From NCBI GenBank assembly GCA_024230695.1, contig JAAERC010000314.1, forward strand, positions 1 through 10,736: DNA of 10,736 bases, written 5' to 3'. This stretch comes from Candidatus Zixiibacteriota bacterium (GTDB lineage Bacteria; Zixibacteria; MSB-5A5; GN15; PGXB01). Every line of letters begins with the position of its first letter. The first letter of the stretch is position 1. The notes under the pieces are model-generated. The model ran no database searches. It was not told the origin of the DNA and worked only from the letters and a program-made list of their open reading frames with translations. Both the position numbers and the translations under genes were made by a program. Positions 1 to 7,976 of this stretch are shown here, piece after piece.

Positions 1-234
1 AACTTTTCCAAAGATCTGTTCCGTGGCGCATTTGAGTACGCCTATGATGAAAAGTATTTCATAAGAGGTGGATATACTCTCGATGATGATCAGGTTGATT
101 ATCTGTATGGATTGACTTTCGGAGCAGGTGCGGTATTTAGTTTTGGGGATACTGAAGTAACATTTGAGTACTCCTGGAACCAAACCGAATTCTTCGATAA
201 CAATCAGTATTTTACAGGAAAAATTAACTTCTAA
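1..234 (+). CDS. PorV/PorQ-like outer-membrane beta-barrel protein, C-terminal fragment
   Basis: The reading frame is open from the first base and ends in TAA, giving the last 77 residues of a protein whose start lies outside the window. The fragment alternates hydrophobic and polar residues in the manner of transmembrane beta strands and ends in Phe (GKINF), as outer-membrane barrels recognised by the BAM machinery usually do. The order 'GAFEYAYDEKYFIRGGY', then 'YGLTFGAGAVF', then 'FEYSWNQTEFFDNNQYF' matches the closing strands of the PorV/PorQ (UPF0164-like, FadL-related) barrels common in FCB bacteria. In that family PorV acts as a shuttle in type IX secretion, but many relatives have no known role. 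With only the C-terminus visible the exact subfamily cannot be assigned. A strong terminator follows 20 bases after the stop codon, so this gene ends its transcription unit. Confidence 0.65.
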   Translation, partial: NFSKDLFRGAFEYAYDEKYFIRGGYTLDDDQVDYLYGLTFGAGAVFSFGDTEVTFEYSWNQTEFFDNNQYFTGKINF

Positions 235-254
235 TTTTACCGTAGAATCATTAT

Positions 255-284
255 AGCCGGGTGGTCTAAATCACCCGGCTTTTT
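255..284 (+). terminator. Rho-independent terminator of the beta-barrel gene
   Basis: A perfect 9-bp stem (AGCCGGGTG at 255-263 with CACCCGGCT at 272-280) encloses an 8-base loop and runs into a T tract (280-284). It begins 20 bases after the TAA at 232-234. The opposite strand has no T run after the stem, so it should act mainly on rightward transcripts. Confidence 0.9.
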
Positions 285-304
285 AATTTGTAGAAAGAAT
301 TTGT

Positions 305-345
305 AAAAAACTATCATGTCCGGCGAAGGTTCAATTATTGATAGT
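305..345 (-). terminator. Probable terminator of the leftward operon
   Basis: Read on the minus strand just after the TAG at 351-349, ACTATCA (345-339) pairs with TGATAGT (316-310) across a 22-base loop, and the stem runs directly into a T tract (309-305). The stem is only 7 bp, A/T-rich and long-looped, so it is weaker than the neighbouring + strand terminator. Its placement straight after the last gene and before the T run supports the call. Confidence 0.45.
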
Positions 346-348
346 CAA

Positions 349-2349
349 CTAATCCTGCTTTTTCAGGACAATAATTAAATCGCTTAAATCTTCTCGAGTT
401 TGAAATAGATTCTTTATAATAGAATATTGATCAGCTGTCCAAAATGGTGATTGCAGTATAAAATATGATTGAACGTTTAGTATATTTCCAAAATTATTAA
501 ATTGGACTCCACATTCCCCGGCAATATTTGCAAAAATAGTATCATTAGGAAGTGCCTCAACAACCCAGCCTTCTGGTAACTCAATTTGAGCGCTTTCTCT
601 CGATTGGTGACCATATTTAAATAATATTGATTTTTTACGTTCTTGCGCAAAAAACGGACTATCGGAATTCCTAAGATAATCAAAAGGCTTCAATAGTATC
701 CGATTCCCTTGTGCTGTTAAATCGGGATATTCAATTTTACATTTCAACTTAAGCATCTCGTCTATATTATTATAGTTTTCCATTTGGAATGACTTAATTT
801 CGGCGCTATTGTATTGATCAATATACTTATCATGGAGCAACGTTTCATATTCAGTGCTGTCATTATCTTCCAGATAAATCCTTATTCTTCGGGCATTTTG
901 GCCATATAGATTCATGGCAATAGAACCGGATATCTCAAAATCAGATGAGAGATTTAAATTATATACTCTGTTGATACTGTTTGATGATGCCGAAGAAAAA
1001 GGAATCGTGGCAAAATTATCATTGCCTCCTCCCAAAAGGACAAGAACGCCTTCGTAAAACCAAGGCAGGGAGCCGGGTGTCATAAACTTATAGCTGGGGA
1101 TGTAATAATCATAAATTTTATCACCGGATGGGACTGCTACCAGTGAAGCATCAAACTGCCAGTATTTTGATTCGTAAACAAATATATCCTCACTGCGGTC
1201 CAAACAATATGACATTTTGGCATCTATGTTCATTTCCCGAAGCATATCAAATAATAAACGATTAATATCTGTTCGATCGCCATACCCTCGTTTTATAATT
1301 TGATTGATAGATTCATTTTCTTTTGGCTCCTGCTTTTTGCCCTTTTTATCCAAGAGATCATCATAAGCTGTATTGAGAATATTATCAGTGATCCAATTAT
1401 AAGCGGCTATTATTTTTTCCTTATCGGTCTCCAATTGTTCAAAAGATTGAGTTATTTTCTTGATCTTTTTATCTCTTTCGCAAAAGGACAAGGCATTGTC
1501 ATTAATAGTTGTCGATTTGTCTCCCCAATATGCCGCAGGGGAATCATTTGATCCATAATAACATACAAGTTTTGCTTTTAATGAGGAGCCTGGGACCATG
1601 TGGGGTTCTTCTTCAAAAGGGGGGACATTGCTGATTTCAAACAACATTTCTTTGGTTTCTTTCAAATTCGGCAGATGTTTAACCGATTTTTCTGGACCGC
1701 AATTAAGCCATAGAAAGTTTGGTGTTCCCATATTATAATGAACCATTGCTTGGGCAAACTCTGACCCTTTTGCTCCTGCATAAAACTTCCATCGGTATTC
1801 ACCCTTTATTAAAGCGATCTCTTTTTGAATCATCCAATGGTTTATATGAAACTCGGATCGATATTTAATCATATATTCTATGATGCAATCATCTGTGACG
1901 CCCGGCATTGAAAAAGTAATCTGGTTAAATTTAATCTTCTTACTTCTGATAGATTCCTTTTCAAATACATGTTGTTCTTCCAATTCGATTATTGTGCCGT
2001 CGGAAAGCAGAGTTCGGCCCTGAATATTTTCGATTTTCTGGTCGGTTGAATAAAAAGGAATTTCTACATCACCCCATTTACGTCCGGCCTCATTTAGGAT
2101 TCTAATTCGATGATAAATAGTTCGATAACATCTTTGCTTATACAATTGGGCTTCATCATCGACTACTTTTTCAAAAATCATAGCGGCATCAAAAATATTT
2201 TTGGCTGAATCTTCGACAATATTCCAGTCAGTATCGTTTATCTCATCCCATTCAAAAGAGCTTATTTTAAATTTTTTGGCACTTGTTGTGGCAAAAGCCA
2301 TAATGATTATTGCCATTATGATTATTACGTTATGTAAATGCTTACTCAC
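349..2349 (-). CDS. Secreted DUF3857 protein with catalytically dead transglutaminase-like domain
   Basis: The product is 666 residues, starting with GTG at 2349. An ATG overlapping it by two bases is closed at once by TGA, and a GAGGTG Shine-Dalgarno sits 5 bases upstream of the GTG. Residues 1-24 form a signal peptide (hydrophobic run VIIIMAIIIMAFA, cleavage near TTSA), so the protein is exported, probably to the periplasm. Residues of about 60-260 resemble DUF3857 ('LLSDGTIIEL', 'FSMPGVTDDCIIEYMIKYR'). Residues of about 305-405 align with the transglutaminase core. Where active relatives have GDCxD this protein has GYGDRTD, so the catalytic Cys is Arg359. The segment that should carry the His is shortened with no candidate His, and only the third position survives (Asp400 in QFDASL). 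The C-terminal 250 residues are probably beta-rich and include an LPEGW motif shared with the upstream paralogue. It lies 9 bases downstream of that gene and is probably translationally coupled to it. The substrate is unknown; a binding or scaffold role is inference. Confidence 0.85.
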   Translation of the reverse strand: MSKHLHNVIIIMAIIIMAFATTSAKKFKISSFEWDEINDTDWNIVEDSAKNIFDAAMIFEKVVDDEAQLYKQRCYRTIYHRIRILNEAGRKWGDVEIPFYSTDQKIENIQGRTLLSDGTIIELEEQHVFEKESIRSKKIKFNQITFSMPGVTDDCIIEYMIKYRSEFHINHWMIQKEIALIKGEYRWKFYAGAKGSEFAQAMVHYNMGTPNFLWLNCGPEKSVKHLPNLKETKEMLFEISNVPPFEEEPHMVPGSSLKAKLVCYYGSNDSPAAYWGDKSTTINDNALSFCERDKKIKKITQSFEQLETDKEKIIAAYNWITDNILNTAYDDLLDKKGKKQEPKENESINQIIKRGYGDRTDINRLLFDMLREMNIDAKMSYCLDRSEDIFVYESKYWQFDASLVAVPSGDKIYDYYIPSYKFMTPGSLPWFYEGVLVLLGGGNDNFATIPFSSASSNSINRVYNLNLSSDFEISGSIAMNLYGQNARRIRIYLEDNDSTEYETLLHDKYIDQYNSAEIKSFQMENYNNIDEMLKLKCKIEYPDLTAQGNRILLKPFDYLRNSDSPFFAQERKKSILFKYGHQSRESAQIELPEGWVVEALPNDTIFANIAGECGVQFNNFGNILNVQSYFILQSPFWTADQYSIIKNLFQTREDLSDLIIVLKKQD

Positions 2350-2354
2350 ATTGT

Positions 2355-2360
2355 CACCTC
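2355..2360 (-). promoter_or_regulatory. Shine-Dalgarno overlapping upstream stop codon (coupled GTG start)
   Basis: GAGGTG on the minus strand shares bases with the TGA stop (2361-2359) of the upstream transglutaminase gene and lies 5 bases before the GTG start at 2349. Ribosomes finishing the first gene would be positioned to re-initiate on the second. This supports co-expression of the two paralogues and decides the GTG start. Confidence 0.7.
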
Positions 2361-4314
2361 ATTTTTTATTAATAATGGCAATTATGTCTCGTGCTGATTT
2401 ACGTTTTTTGATAAACTCATAACCAGCTTTATATTCCGTCGATGGTATCGATCCGCCTAAATATTTATAGCTGGAATTGAAATCCAATGTCTTTTCTTTT
2501 AGTTTTGAAACAGATTTTAGTTCTGCAATTTTGCAATCAGCGATAATTGAGTCTTCGCTGTCAAATTGCCATCCTTCGGGAAGTGCCCACAGTATTTCGG
2601 TTTTGTATAGGCCAGGGTCCCCAAATGTAATTGGGTGGAGACGTATGTCCTCCAATTTGCCTAATTCTTGACCAGCATGGAAAAAATCGAGACTCATCAT
2701 TAACATATTACCGGCTTCTGATGCGTAATTGTCAGCCTTTAAAAGAAAGCTGACTTGACTTGAATCATCTCCGGAGCTGCTAATAAAGTTTGATAGTCTT
2801 GGGTTTTGCATTGCTCTTGAGAAGCGTTTCTGATAGATTTTTATTTGATCTTTGATAGATTCTGTTTTTAGGTGATATTTTGTATTTGAACCTTTACGAT
2901 TATAATCAATTATAGATACCTGGGCCGTAAGAGAATTATCTGATCCAAGTCTGGCCTCTGCAAAATACTTCCGAAGATATTGTTCTGGTATTAATGGTGG
3001 CAAAGTTATTAATTCATAATTATTTTCAGATACTCGCAATACTTTTGAATTGTAAAGCGGTACGGGTAGTTCTCCAAGCGAGGAGGCCGGATTAGTAGGA
3101 TCAAAATAAAGCCAATTGTTAACAGAAGCCGATAAATATGATGGTTGCGATATTGAGCTATCTAGTTTTATGGCCACTATGGCATGATTAAATTGATAGG
3201 GTGAGGGGAATTCGGCGTCAATTTCATCACCGATAACGGCCAGGACGGGCGAAGCCACAACACCGGCGGCCTTGAGCATGGAAATCATCAATGTTGTTTT
3301 GTCTTTGCAATCCCCAAAACGATTCGATAATGTCCGGGTAGCTTCCCTTGGTTTGTAACGCCCTTCTCCTATTTCAACGGCGACATATCTTATCTGATCA
3401 CGAACATAAACCGCAATCCCCTGAATCAACTCCGTGGGCGAGTGTGATGAGGATTTTATTGTTTCAACACTCTTTATAATTGTACTGTCAATATCAATAC
3501 TTTCCGAAAATTTGATAAATGCCCAATCCGCAACAGAACCCCAATCGTCGAATAAATGCAGATTATCCTTTTCCGGATCAAAGAAGCTGACATCTATACG
3601 GCGGTTTATATATGTCCAATCGACCATATATGGTTCTTCTTTTCTATAAGGAAGAGATCCAAATTTCCACTCGTAGATGTTATCGTTAACTGTTCGACTA
3701 ATTGAGTCAATATTTTGGCACGACTCGTTCAAAGTCCATCCTTCTGGAAGTTCTACAATAAAATGAGATTGCAGTGTTGGTAGATCTGCCTGAAAAATGA
3801 AGGCATGATTATAACTGCACCAGGGTTCGTTTTCAATTACATTATATTCATAACCGATTATGTCTCCGACTTCGACATCAGAAAATTTGGCGACAACCGT
3901 TTTACTGTCACCATAGTAACCGGCTGCATTTTGAAGGTCGATAGTTACTATATCTTTTTTCTTTAAATCTATTTTTTGACCATTCGGTTTAATTAACCAG
4001 CCTTTGAGATTTTTGACTTTTCTTGCCGAATGAATATTGATTCTTGATATCCCTTTGCTGATCCCAGAGGATGTGCATATTTTTATGGCAAATCGACCGC
4101 GGTTTTTCGACTTACCATTTTTTGAGACAATTACACGCTCCTCATCAAAAATGACAATAGCCGGTGCCTTTTTGTCGACTTTAACATCAACTGCCGATTC
4201 TATAACCTCCTTCAGCCATTTGGGCTCTGTATGGCCAGTTGAATAAAAAACGGTAATAAGTATAATTGAAAATGTTACTAATATGAAATTATGAGATGCC
4301 TTACAAACCATCAT
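2359..4314 (-). CDS. Secreted DUF3857/transglutaminase-like protein with intact catalytic triad
   Basis: The product is 651 residues. An N-terminal hydrophobic segment (about residues 9-25, ILVTFSIILITVFY) is a signal peptide, so it should act outside the cytoplasm. Residues of about 50-235 match DUF3857, with 'LIKPNGQKIDL', a conserved 'FSDVEVGDIIGYEY' and an LPEGW motif. Residues of about 290-410 are a transglutaminase core with Cys336 in FGDCKDK, His377 in FNHAIVAI and Asp405 in YFDPTNP; these have the spacing of a working Cys-His-Asp triad. The C-terminal 230 residues resemble the beta-rich tail of such proteins and contain a second LPEGW. The family may cleave or rearrange peptide or isopeptide bonds, but substrates are not established. 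Two adjacent ATGs (4314 and 4311) are possible starts; the only upstream G-rich stretch (GGGG, 4321-4318) lies 3 bases from the first and 6 from the second, which slightly favours the second. It precedes the dead paralogue by 9 bases. Confidence 0.87.
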   Translation of the reverse strand: MMVCKASHNFILVTFSIILITVFYSTGHTEPKWLKEVIESAVDVKVDKKAPAIVIFDEERVIVSKNGKSKNRGRFAIKICTSSGISKGISRINIHSARKVKNLKGWLIKPNGQKIDLKKKDIVTIDLQNAAGYYGDSKTVVAKFSDVEVGDIIGYEYNVIENEPWCSYNHAFIFQADLPTLQSHFIVELPEGWTLNESCQNIDSISRTVNDNIYEWKFGSLPYRKEEPYMVDWTYINRRIDVSFFDPEKDNLHLFDDWGSVADWAFIKFSESIDIDSTIIKSVETIKSSSHSPTELIQGIAVYVRDQIRYVAVEIGEGRYKPREATRTLSNRFGDCKDKTTLMISMLKAAGVVASPVLAVIGDEIDAEFPSPYQFNHAIVAIKLDSSISQPSYLSASVNNWLYFDPTNPASSLGELPVPLYNSKVLRVSENNYELITLPPLIPEQYLRKYFAEARLGSDNSLTAQVSIIDYNRKGSNTKYHLKTESIKDQIKIYQKRFSRAMQNPRLSNFISSSGDDSSQVSFLLKADNYASEAGNMLMMSLDFFHAGQELGKLEDIRLHPITFGDPGLYKTEILWALPEGWQFDSEDSIIADCKIAELKSVSKLKEKTLDFNSSYKYLGGSIPSTEYKAGYEFIKKRKSARDIIAIINKK

Positions 4315-4353
4315 ATACCCCAGAATGAATATGTATATTACTTAATAGGTTTG

Positions 4354-4382
4354 AATTTAAGTATATATATGTTCATTGGCAA
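4354..4382 (-). promoter_or_regulatory. Candidate sigma70-type promoter for the transglutaminase pair
   Basis: On the minus strand TTGCCA (4382-4377, 5 of 6 to the -35 consensus) is separated by 17 bases from TAAATT (4359-4354, 4 of 6 to the -10). It lies in the 168-base A/T-rich gap before the gene starting at 4314. I see no convincing terminator in that gap after the propeller gene, so the pair may also be read from further upstream. A/T-rich sequence yields such matches by chance. Confidence 0.35.
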
Positions 4383-4482
4383 GCGGAATAAACTGAAAAA
4401 AATCAATTCAATGATATTATTATATTATTGGGAACCCGGATTTATTTATCCGCACAAATAGACAGCAATACAAATAATTAAT

Positions 4483-5763
4483 TTACAATTCTGTTTTTAA
4501 TATATAAATATCAGTAAGGCGATCTTTTGTGAAGATATGTCCTTCAGGATCAAATGACCTAAGTTGACTATTGGCGATATAGTAGAAGCTGTCACCAGCA
4601 ATAACTCCTGTCGTGGGTTCGGCAAACAGCTCATTATTCATTTCAATTATTTCACAATTATTTACAATGTCAAAATTATCATTCAATACATATTTTACGA
4701 TACGATTCGGCTGTAAACCATTTTGAACAGCAATAAGAGCATTATTAAAAAAATATAAACCATCAGTCCCGTATAGAGTGCAATTATCAGGGGTAGAAAT
4801 AAGTTTGTAGCTTAGATCTTCCAGATCAACAGTATAAATACCCTCGGAATAGGCCGCGACAAATAATATGTTTTCATCAGAGGATAGCGTGATGCCATTG
4901 GAACCGAGAAATAATCCTTCATCATAAAGCAACTCGATGCTATCTCGTATATGATGAATTAAAAATATCTGCCCTGTTCTACTGTCTGTAAAATAAACAT
5001 CACCAACTGAGTTAATAACTAAATCATTAAATTCATGATTTTCATCTTTGGGCGATGGATACACATTTATTAATTTCCCCGATAAATCAAATTTGTGAAT
5101 TGCCGATTTTCCCGAATCGGACTTGGTATAGCCATTCATTCGATCCAAGGCGGCACTACAAACCCAAAGGTTATTCCGAACCGGGTCAACTTCCATGCCC
5201 AGAGTTGAATAAAGGCCATATTGATTTTCAGTAATGAAATCTTTAAAATTCCCATTTTTGTCAACGCTGATGATTTTTCTTTTATATATACTACTTAGAA
5301 AAATACGATTATTATTTCTATCGTAAGCAATCCCCTCTGGGATTAGATCCTTTTCGGGGATAGTAAATGCAATTGTACTTCTATTGATAGTCCTGCGAAT
5401 CAATTTTAGTTTATTGATGATTTCACCAAATCCTTTATTGTCTTTTAATGAATTAAAATCGCTGTCCTGATCGACTCCAAAATCAATGCCTTTATCAGCC
5501 AATATTTTCAATAGATCTACAGCCTTTTCATCATCGCCGGTCAAGGCAAAACCGCAAGCCATGTTATAGATAATGGCCGGATTGGTGGGGCGTAATTTAT
5601 TGGCCTCAATAAAGCTGTTTTTAAAAGACTCAAAGTCACCGGCCTGATATGCCTGTAATCCATGAGCATAATAATGAGTAACGGTAAATGTCGTATCTGA
5701 TTGGGCCAAAACTGTTGATACCAGTAATATAAAACTGATTAGTAGTAGTAAAATTAGACGCAC
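4483..5763 (-). CDS. Secreted TPR plus SMP-30/gluconolactonase-like beta-propeller protein
   Basis: The frame is open from an ATG at 5838 (451 residues), but I favour the GTG at 5763 (426 residues). It has an AAAGAGG Shine-Dalgarno 6 bases upstream and yields a normal signal peptide (MRLILLLLISFILLVSTVLA, then QS), whereas the ATG has no good ribosome site and leaves a 25-residue charged leader. Numbering from the GTG, residues of about 30-115 hold TPR-type helices ('YYAHGLQAYQAGDFESFKNSF', 'IIYNMACGFALTGDDEKAVDLL') and a linker 'DSDFNSLKDNKGF' often seen after TPRs. Residues of about 130-420 form a propeller with repeated 'DxxxNxxxxS' blade patterns. Positions resembling SMP-30 metal ligands are present: Glu143 (IPEG), Asn246/Asp247 (FNDL), Asn289 (SNGI) and Asp334 (TDGL). 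A periplasmic lactonase, esterase or ligand sensor is possible; the substrate is unknown. It is the first gene of the leftward group and divergent from gdhA. Confidence 0.75.
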   Translation of the reverse strand: MRLILLLLISFILLVSTVLAQSDTTFTVTHYYAHGLQAYQAGDFESFKNSFIEANKLRPTNPAIIYNMACGFALTGDDEKAVDLLKILADKGIDFGVDQDSDFNSLKDNKGFGEIINKLKLIRRTINRSTIAFTIPEKDLIPEGIAYDRNNNRIFLSSIYKRKIISVDKNGNFKDFITENQYGLYSTLGMEVDPVRNNLWVCSAALDRMNGYTKSDSGKSAIHKFDLSGKLINVYPSPKDENHEFNDLVINSVGDVYFTDSRTGQIFLIHHIRDSIELLYDEGLFLGSNGITLSSDENILFVAAYSEGIYTVDLEDLSYKLISTPDNCTLYGTDGLYFFNNALIAVQNGLQPNRIVKYVLNDNFDIVNNCEIIEMNNELFAEPTTGVIAGDSFYYIANSQLRSFDPEGHIFTKDRLTDIYILKTEL

Positions 5764-5769
5764 TTGCAG

Positions 5770-5776
5770 CCTCTTT
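5770..5776 (-). promoter_or_regulatory. Ribosome binding site deciding the GTG start at 5763
   Basis: AAAGAGG on the minus strand lies 6 bases upstream of GTG (5763-5761). The next codons encode a classic signal peptide. The alternative ATG at 5838 has only a distant GGAA and no proper Shine-Dalgarno, so the shorter product is preferred. Confidence 0.6.
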
Positions 5777-5926
5777 TCTTTAATAGGAATTGGAAAATCC
5801 AACGTAATTTTCTCCAAAATTTGCTTAAATTTGGCCATTTACTATATTTGTTTCCGATAAGGTTAAATAATTTCAAAATTAATTTATTATTCCCTAAATT
5901 TGATGATATTTTTGACAAAAAACCTG

Positions 5927-5954
5927 TTGACATTAAATTAATAGCTATTATATT
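5927..5954 (+). promoter_or_regulatory. Strong sigma70-type promoter of gdhA
   Basis: A perfect TTGACA (5927-5932) is followed after 16 bases by TATATT (5949-5954, 5 of 6 to the -10 consensus). Transcription would start near 5961, leaving a leader of about 54 bases before the ATG at 6015. A second exact TTGACA lies 15 bases upstream (5912-5917) without a well-placed -10; it may be coincidental. Confidence 0.65.
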
Positions 5955-6005
5955 CGACTGGCTTTGTGAAAATAATAACAAGCTTTTAACATTAGAGGTT
6001 TGTAG

Positions 6006-7358
<1,353 letters not shown>

Positions 7359-7390
7359 TTAGCTGATAGTATTCTATTTTAGAATAGATC

Positions 7391-7419
7391 AAGGCGGGAA
7401 TTTCATTCCCGCCTTTTTT
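7391..7419 (+). terminator. Rho-independent terminator of gdhA
   Basis: A perfect 11-bp stem (AAGGCGGGAAT at 7391-7401 with ATTCCCGCCTT at 7405-7415) with a 3-base loop runs into six Ts (7414-7419). It starts 33 bases after the gdhA stop. A separate A/T hairpin (TATTCTA 7370-7376 with TAGAATA 7380-7386) stands immediately before it. Confidence 0.95.
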
Positions 7420-7483
7420 ATTGCATTCGCGCTGTTGGGTGCTTCTAATTAATGTTATAGTCATCAAAAATCCTTGTAACCTT

Positions 7484-7519
7484 ATCACCTCCAATTAATT
7501 ACAACGAAAATGGCTTCGT
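7484..7519. repeat. Direct repeat copy 1 (with internal hairpin)
   Basis: This 36-base unit matches 7584-7619 at 31 of 36 positions without gaps; the last 19 bases differ at one. It contains AACGAA (7504-7509) pairing with TTCGTT (7515-7520) around a 6-base loop. An A6T6 palindrome (7529-7540) follows closely. Confidence 0.75.
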
Positions 7520-7583
7520 TTTGCATATAAAAAATTTTTTGCTTATATCCTCTTTCTCCCAATTAAATAATTCCTCGAAATCC

Positions 7584-7619
7584 ATCACTTTCATTCAATT
7601 ACAACGAAAATGGGTTCGT
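7584..7619. repeat. Direct repeat copy 2 (with internal hairpin)
   Basis: This is the second copy of the unit, offset from copy 1 by exactly 100 bases. The shared core is ACAACGAAAATGG-S-TTCGT. The internal hairpin (ACGAA with TTCGT) is kept although its loop changed by one base, so the stem rather than the loop is conserved. Similarity stops sharply at the right end of both copies. Confidence 0.75.
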
Positions 7620-7639
7620 AACCAGCTGATAGCTGTTTG

Positions 7640-7656
7640 CCAAAACGGGGTTTTGG
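7640..7656. repeat. Short inverted repeat (7-bp stem)
   Basis: CCAAAAC (7640-7646) pairs perfectly with GTTTTGG (7650-7656) around a GGG loop. No T tract follows on the + strand, so it is not an ordinary terminator. A smaller palindrome, CAGCT-GAT-AGCTG (7623-7635), stands just before it. Confidence 0.55.
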
Positions 7657-7730
7657 TAAGGATTTGTTGTAGTAAAATTGTAATTTTTGGGTTTTGTATT
7701 ATTCGCATCTTAATTAAATAGAGTTGGATG

Positions 7731-7744
7731 AATCAACATTGATT
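7731..7744. repeat. Operator-like palindrome AATCAA-CA-TTGATT
   Basis: AATCAA and TTGATT are perfect inverted 6-mers separated by two bases. Another TTGATT follows at 7766-7771. It could be a protein binding site, but it lies about 270 bases before the next gene, and such A/T palindromes arise by chance. Confidence 0.35.
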
Positions 7745-7772
7745 TGATAGTGAATTTATTGAGGGTTGATTA

Positions 7773-7813
7773 CTGTCAGGTCACACCCGTCTTCGGCGTC
7801 CAAGACCTGACAG
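7773..7813. repeat. Stem-loop 1 of G+C-rich cluster (10-bp perfect stem)
   Basis: CTGTCAGGTC (7773-7782) pairs perfectly with GACCTGACAG (7804-7813). The 21-base loop contains C-TTCG-G (7791-7796), a stable tetraloop motif, with a short bulged inner stem. There is no T tract. It resembles a dispersed palindromic repeat rather than a terminator. Confidence 0.7.
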
Positions 7814-7838
7814 AACAATGAAAAACTACTCCTGGCAG

Positions 7839-7851
7839 GGGTGCGCCACCC
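7839..7851. repeat. Stem-loop 2 of G+C-rich cluster
   Basis: GGGTG (7839-7843) pairs with CACCC (7847-7851) around a CGC loop, within a G+C-rich stretch. A perfect A/T palindrome AATTATATAATT (7868-7879) separates it from stem-loop 3. Confidence 0.45.
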
Positions 7852-7879
7852 ATCCTAAGGCCCACGTAATTATATAATT

Positions 7880-7913
7880 GGCAGAATCACGTCGCTACGC
7901 TTTGGGTTCTGCC
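7880..7913. repeat. Stem-loop 3 of G+C-rich cluster
   Basis: GGCAGAATC (7880-7888) pairs with GGTTCTGCC (7905-7913) through eight Watson-Crick pairs and one T-G wobble, around a 16-base loop. No T tract follows. The wobble suggests that structure has been kept while sequence drifted. Confidence 0.65.
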
Positions 7914-7947
7914 CTACAAGGACTCAATCCATCAGTAATTTATTAAA

Positions 7948-7976
7948 TTGACTTTCTCCACTCAACCAAATACTTT
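7948..7976 (+). promoter_or_regulatory. Weak candidate promoter for the receiver-dikinase gene
   Basis: TTGACT (7948-7953, 5 of 6 to the -35) is followed after 17 bases by TACTTT (7971-7976, only 3 of 6 to the -10). It lies 38 bases before the ATG at 8015 and after the stem-loop cluster. The poor -10 suggests an activated promoter or a chance match. Confidence 0.25.

Noticed and set aside
4440..4475. Hairpin after the propeller gene as a terminator
   Set aside because: On the minus strand CGGAT and ATCCG can pair for 5 bp around 4450, but the stem is short and no T run follows, so I do not call it.
7484..7619. Possible CRISPR array
   Set aside because: Only two imperfect copies, a 64-base spacer that is too long, and no cas gene in the window.
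7521..7721. 66-codon + strand frame in the intergenic region
   Set aside because: No ribosome site, a low-complexity product without family resemblance, and it crosses a direct repeat and a hairpin. It is best explained by A/T-rich non-coding sequence.
7773..7913. Possible tRNA or transcription terminators
   Set aside because: The stems do not form a cloverleaf with acceptor and T-loop signatures, and none is followed by a T tract.
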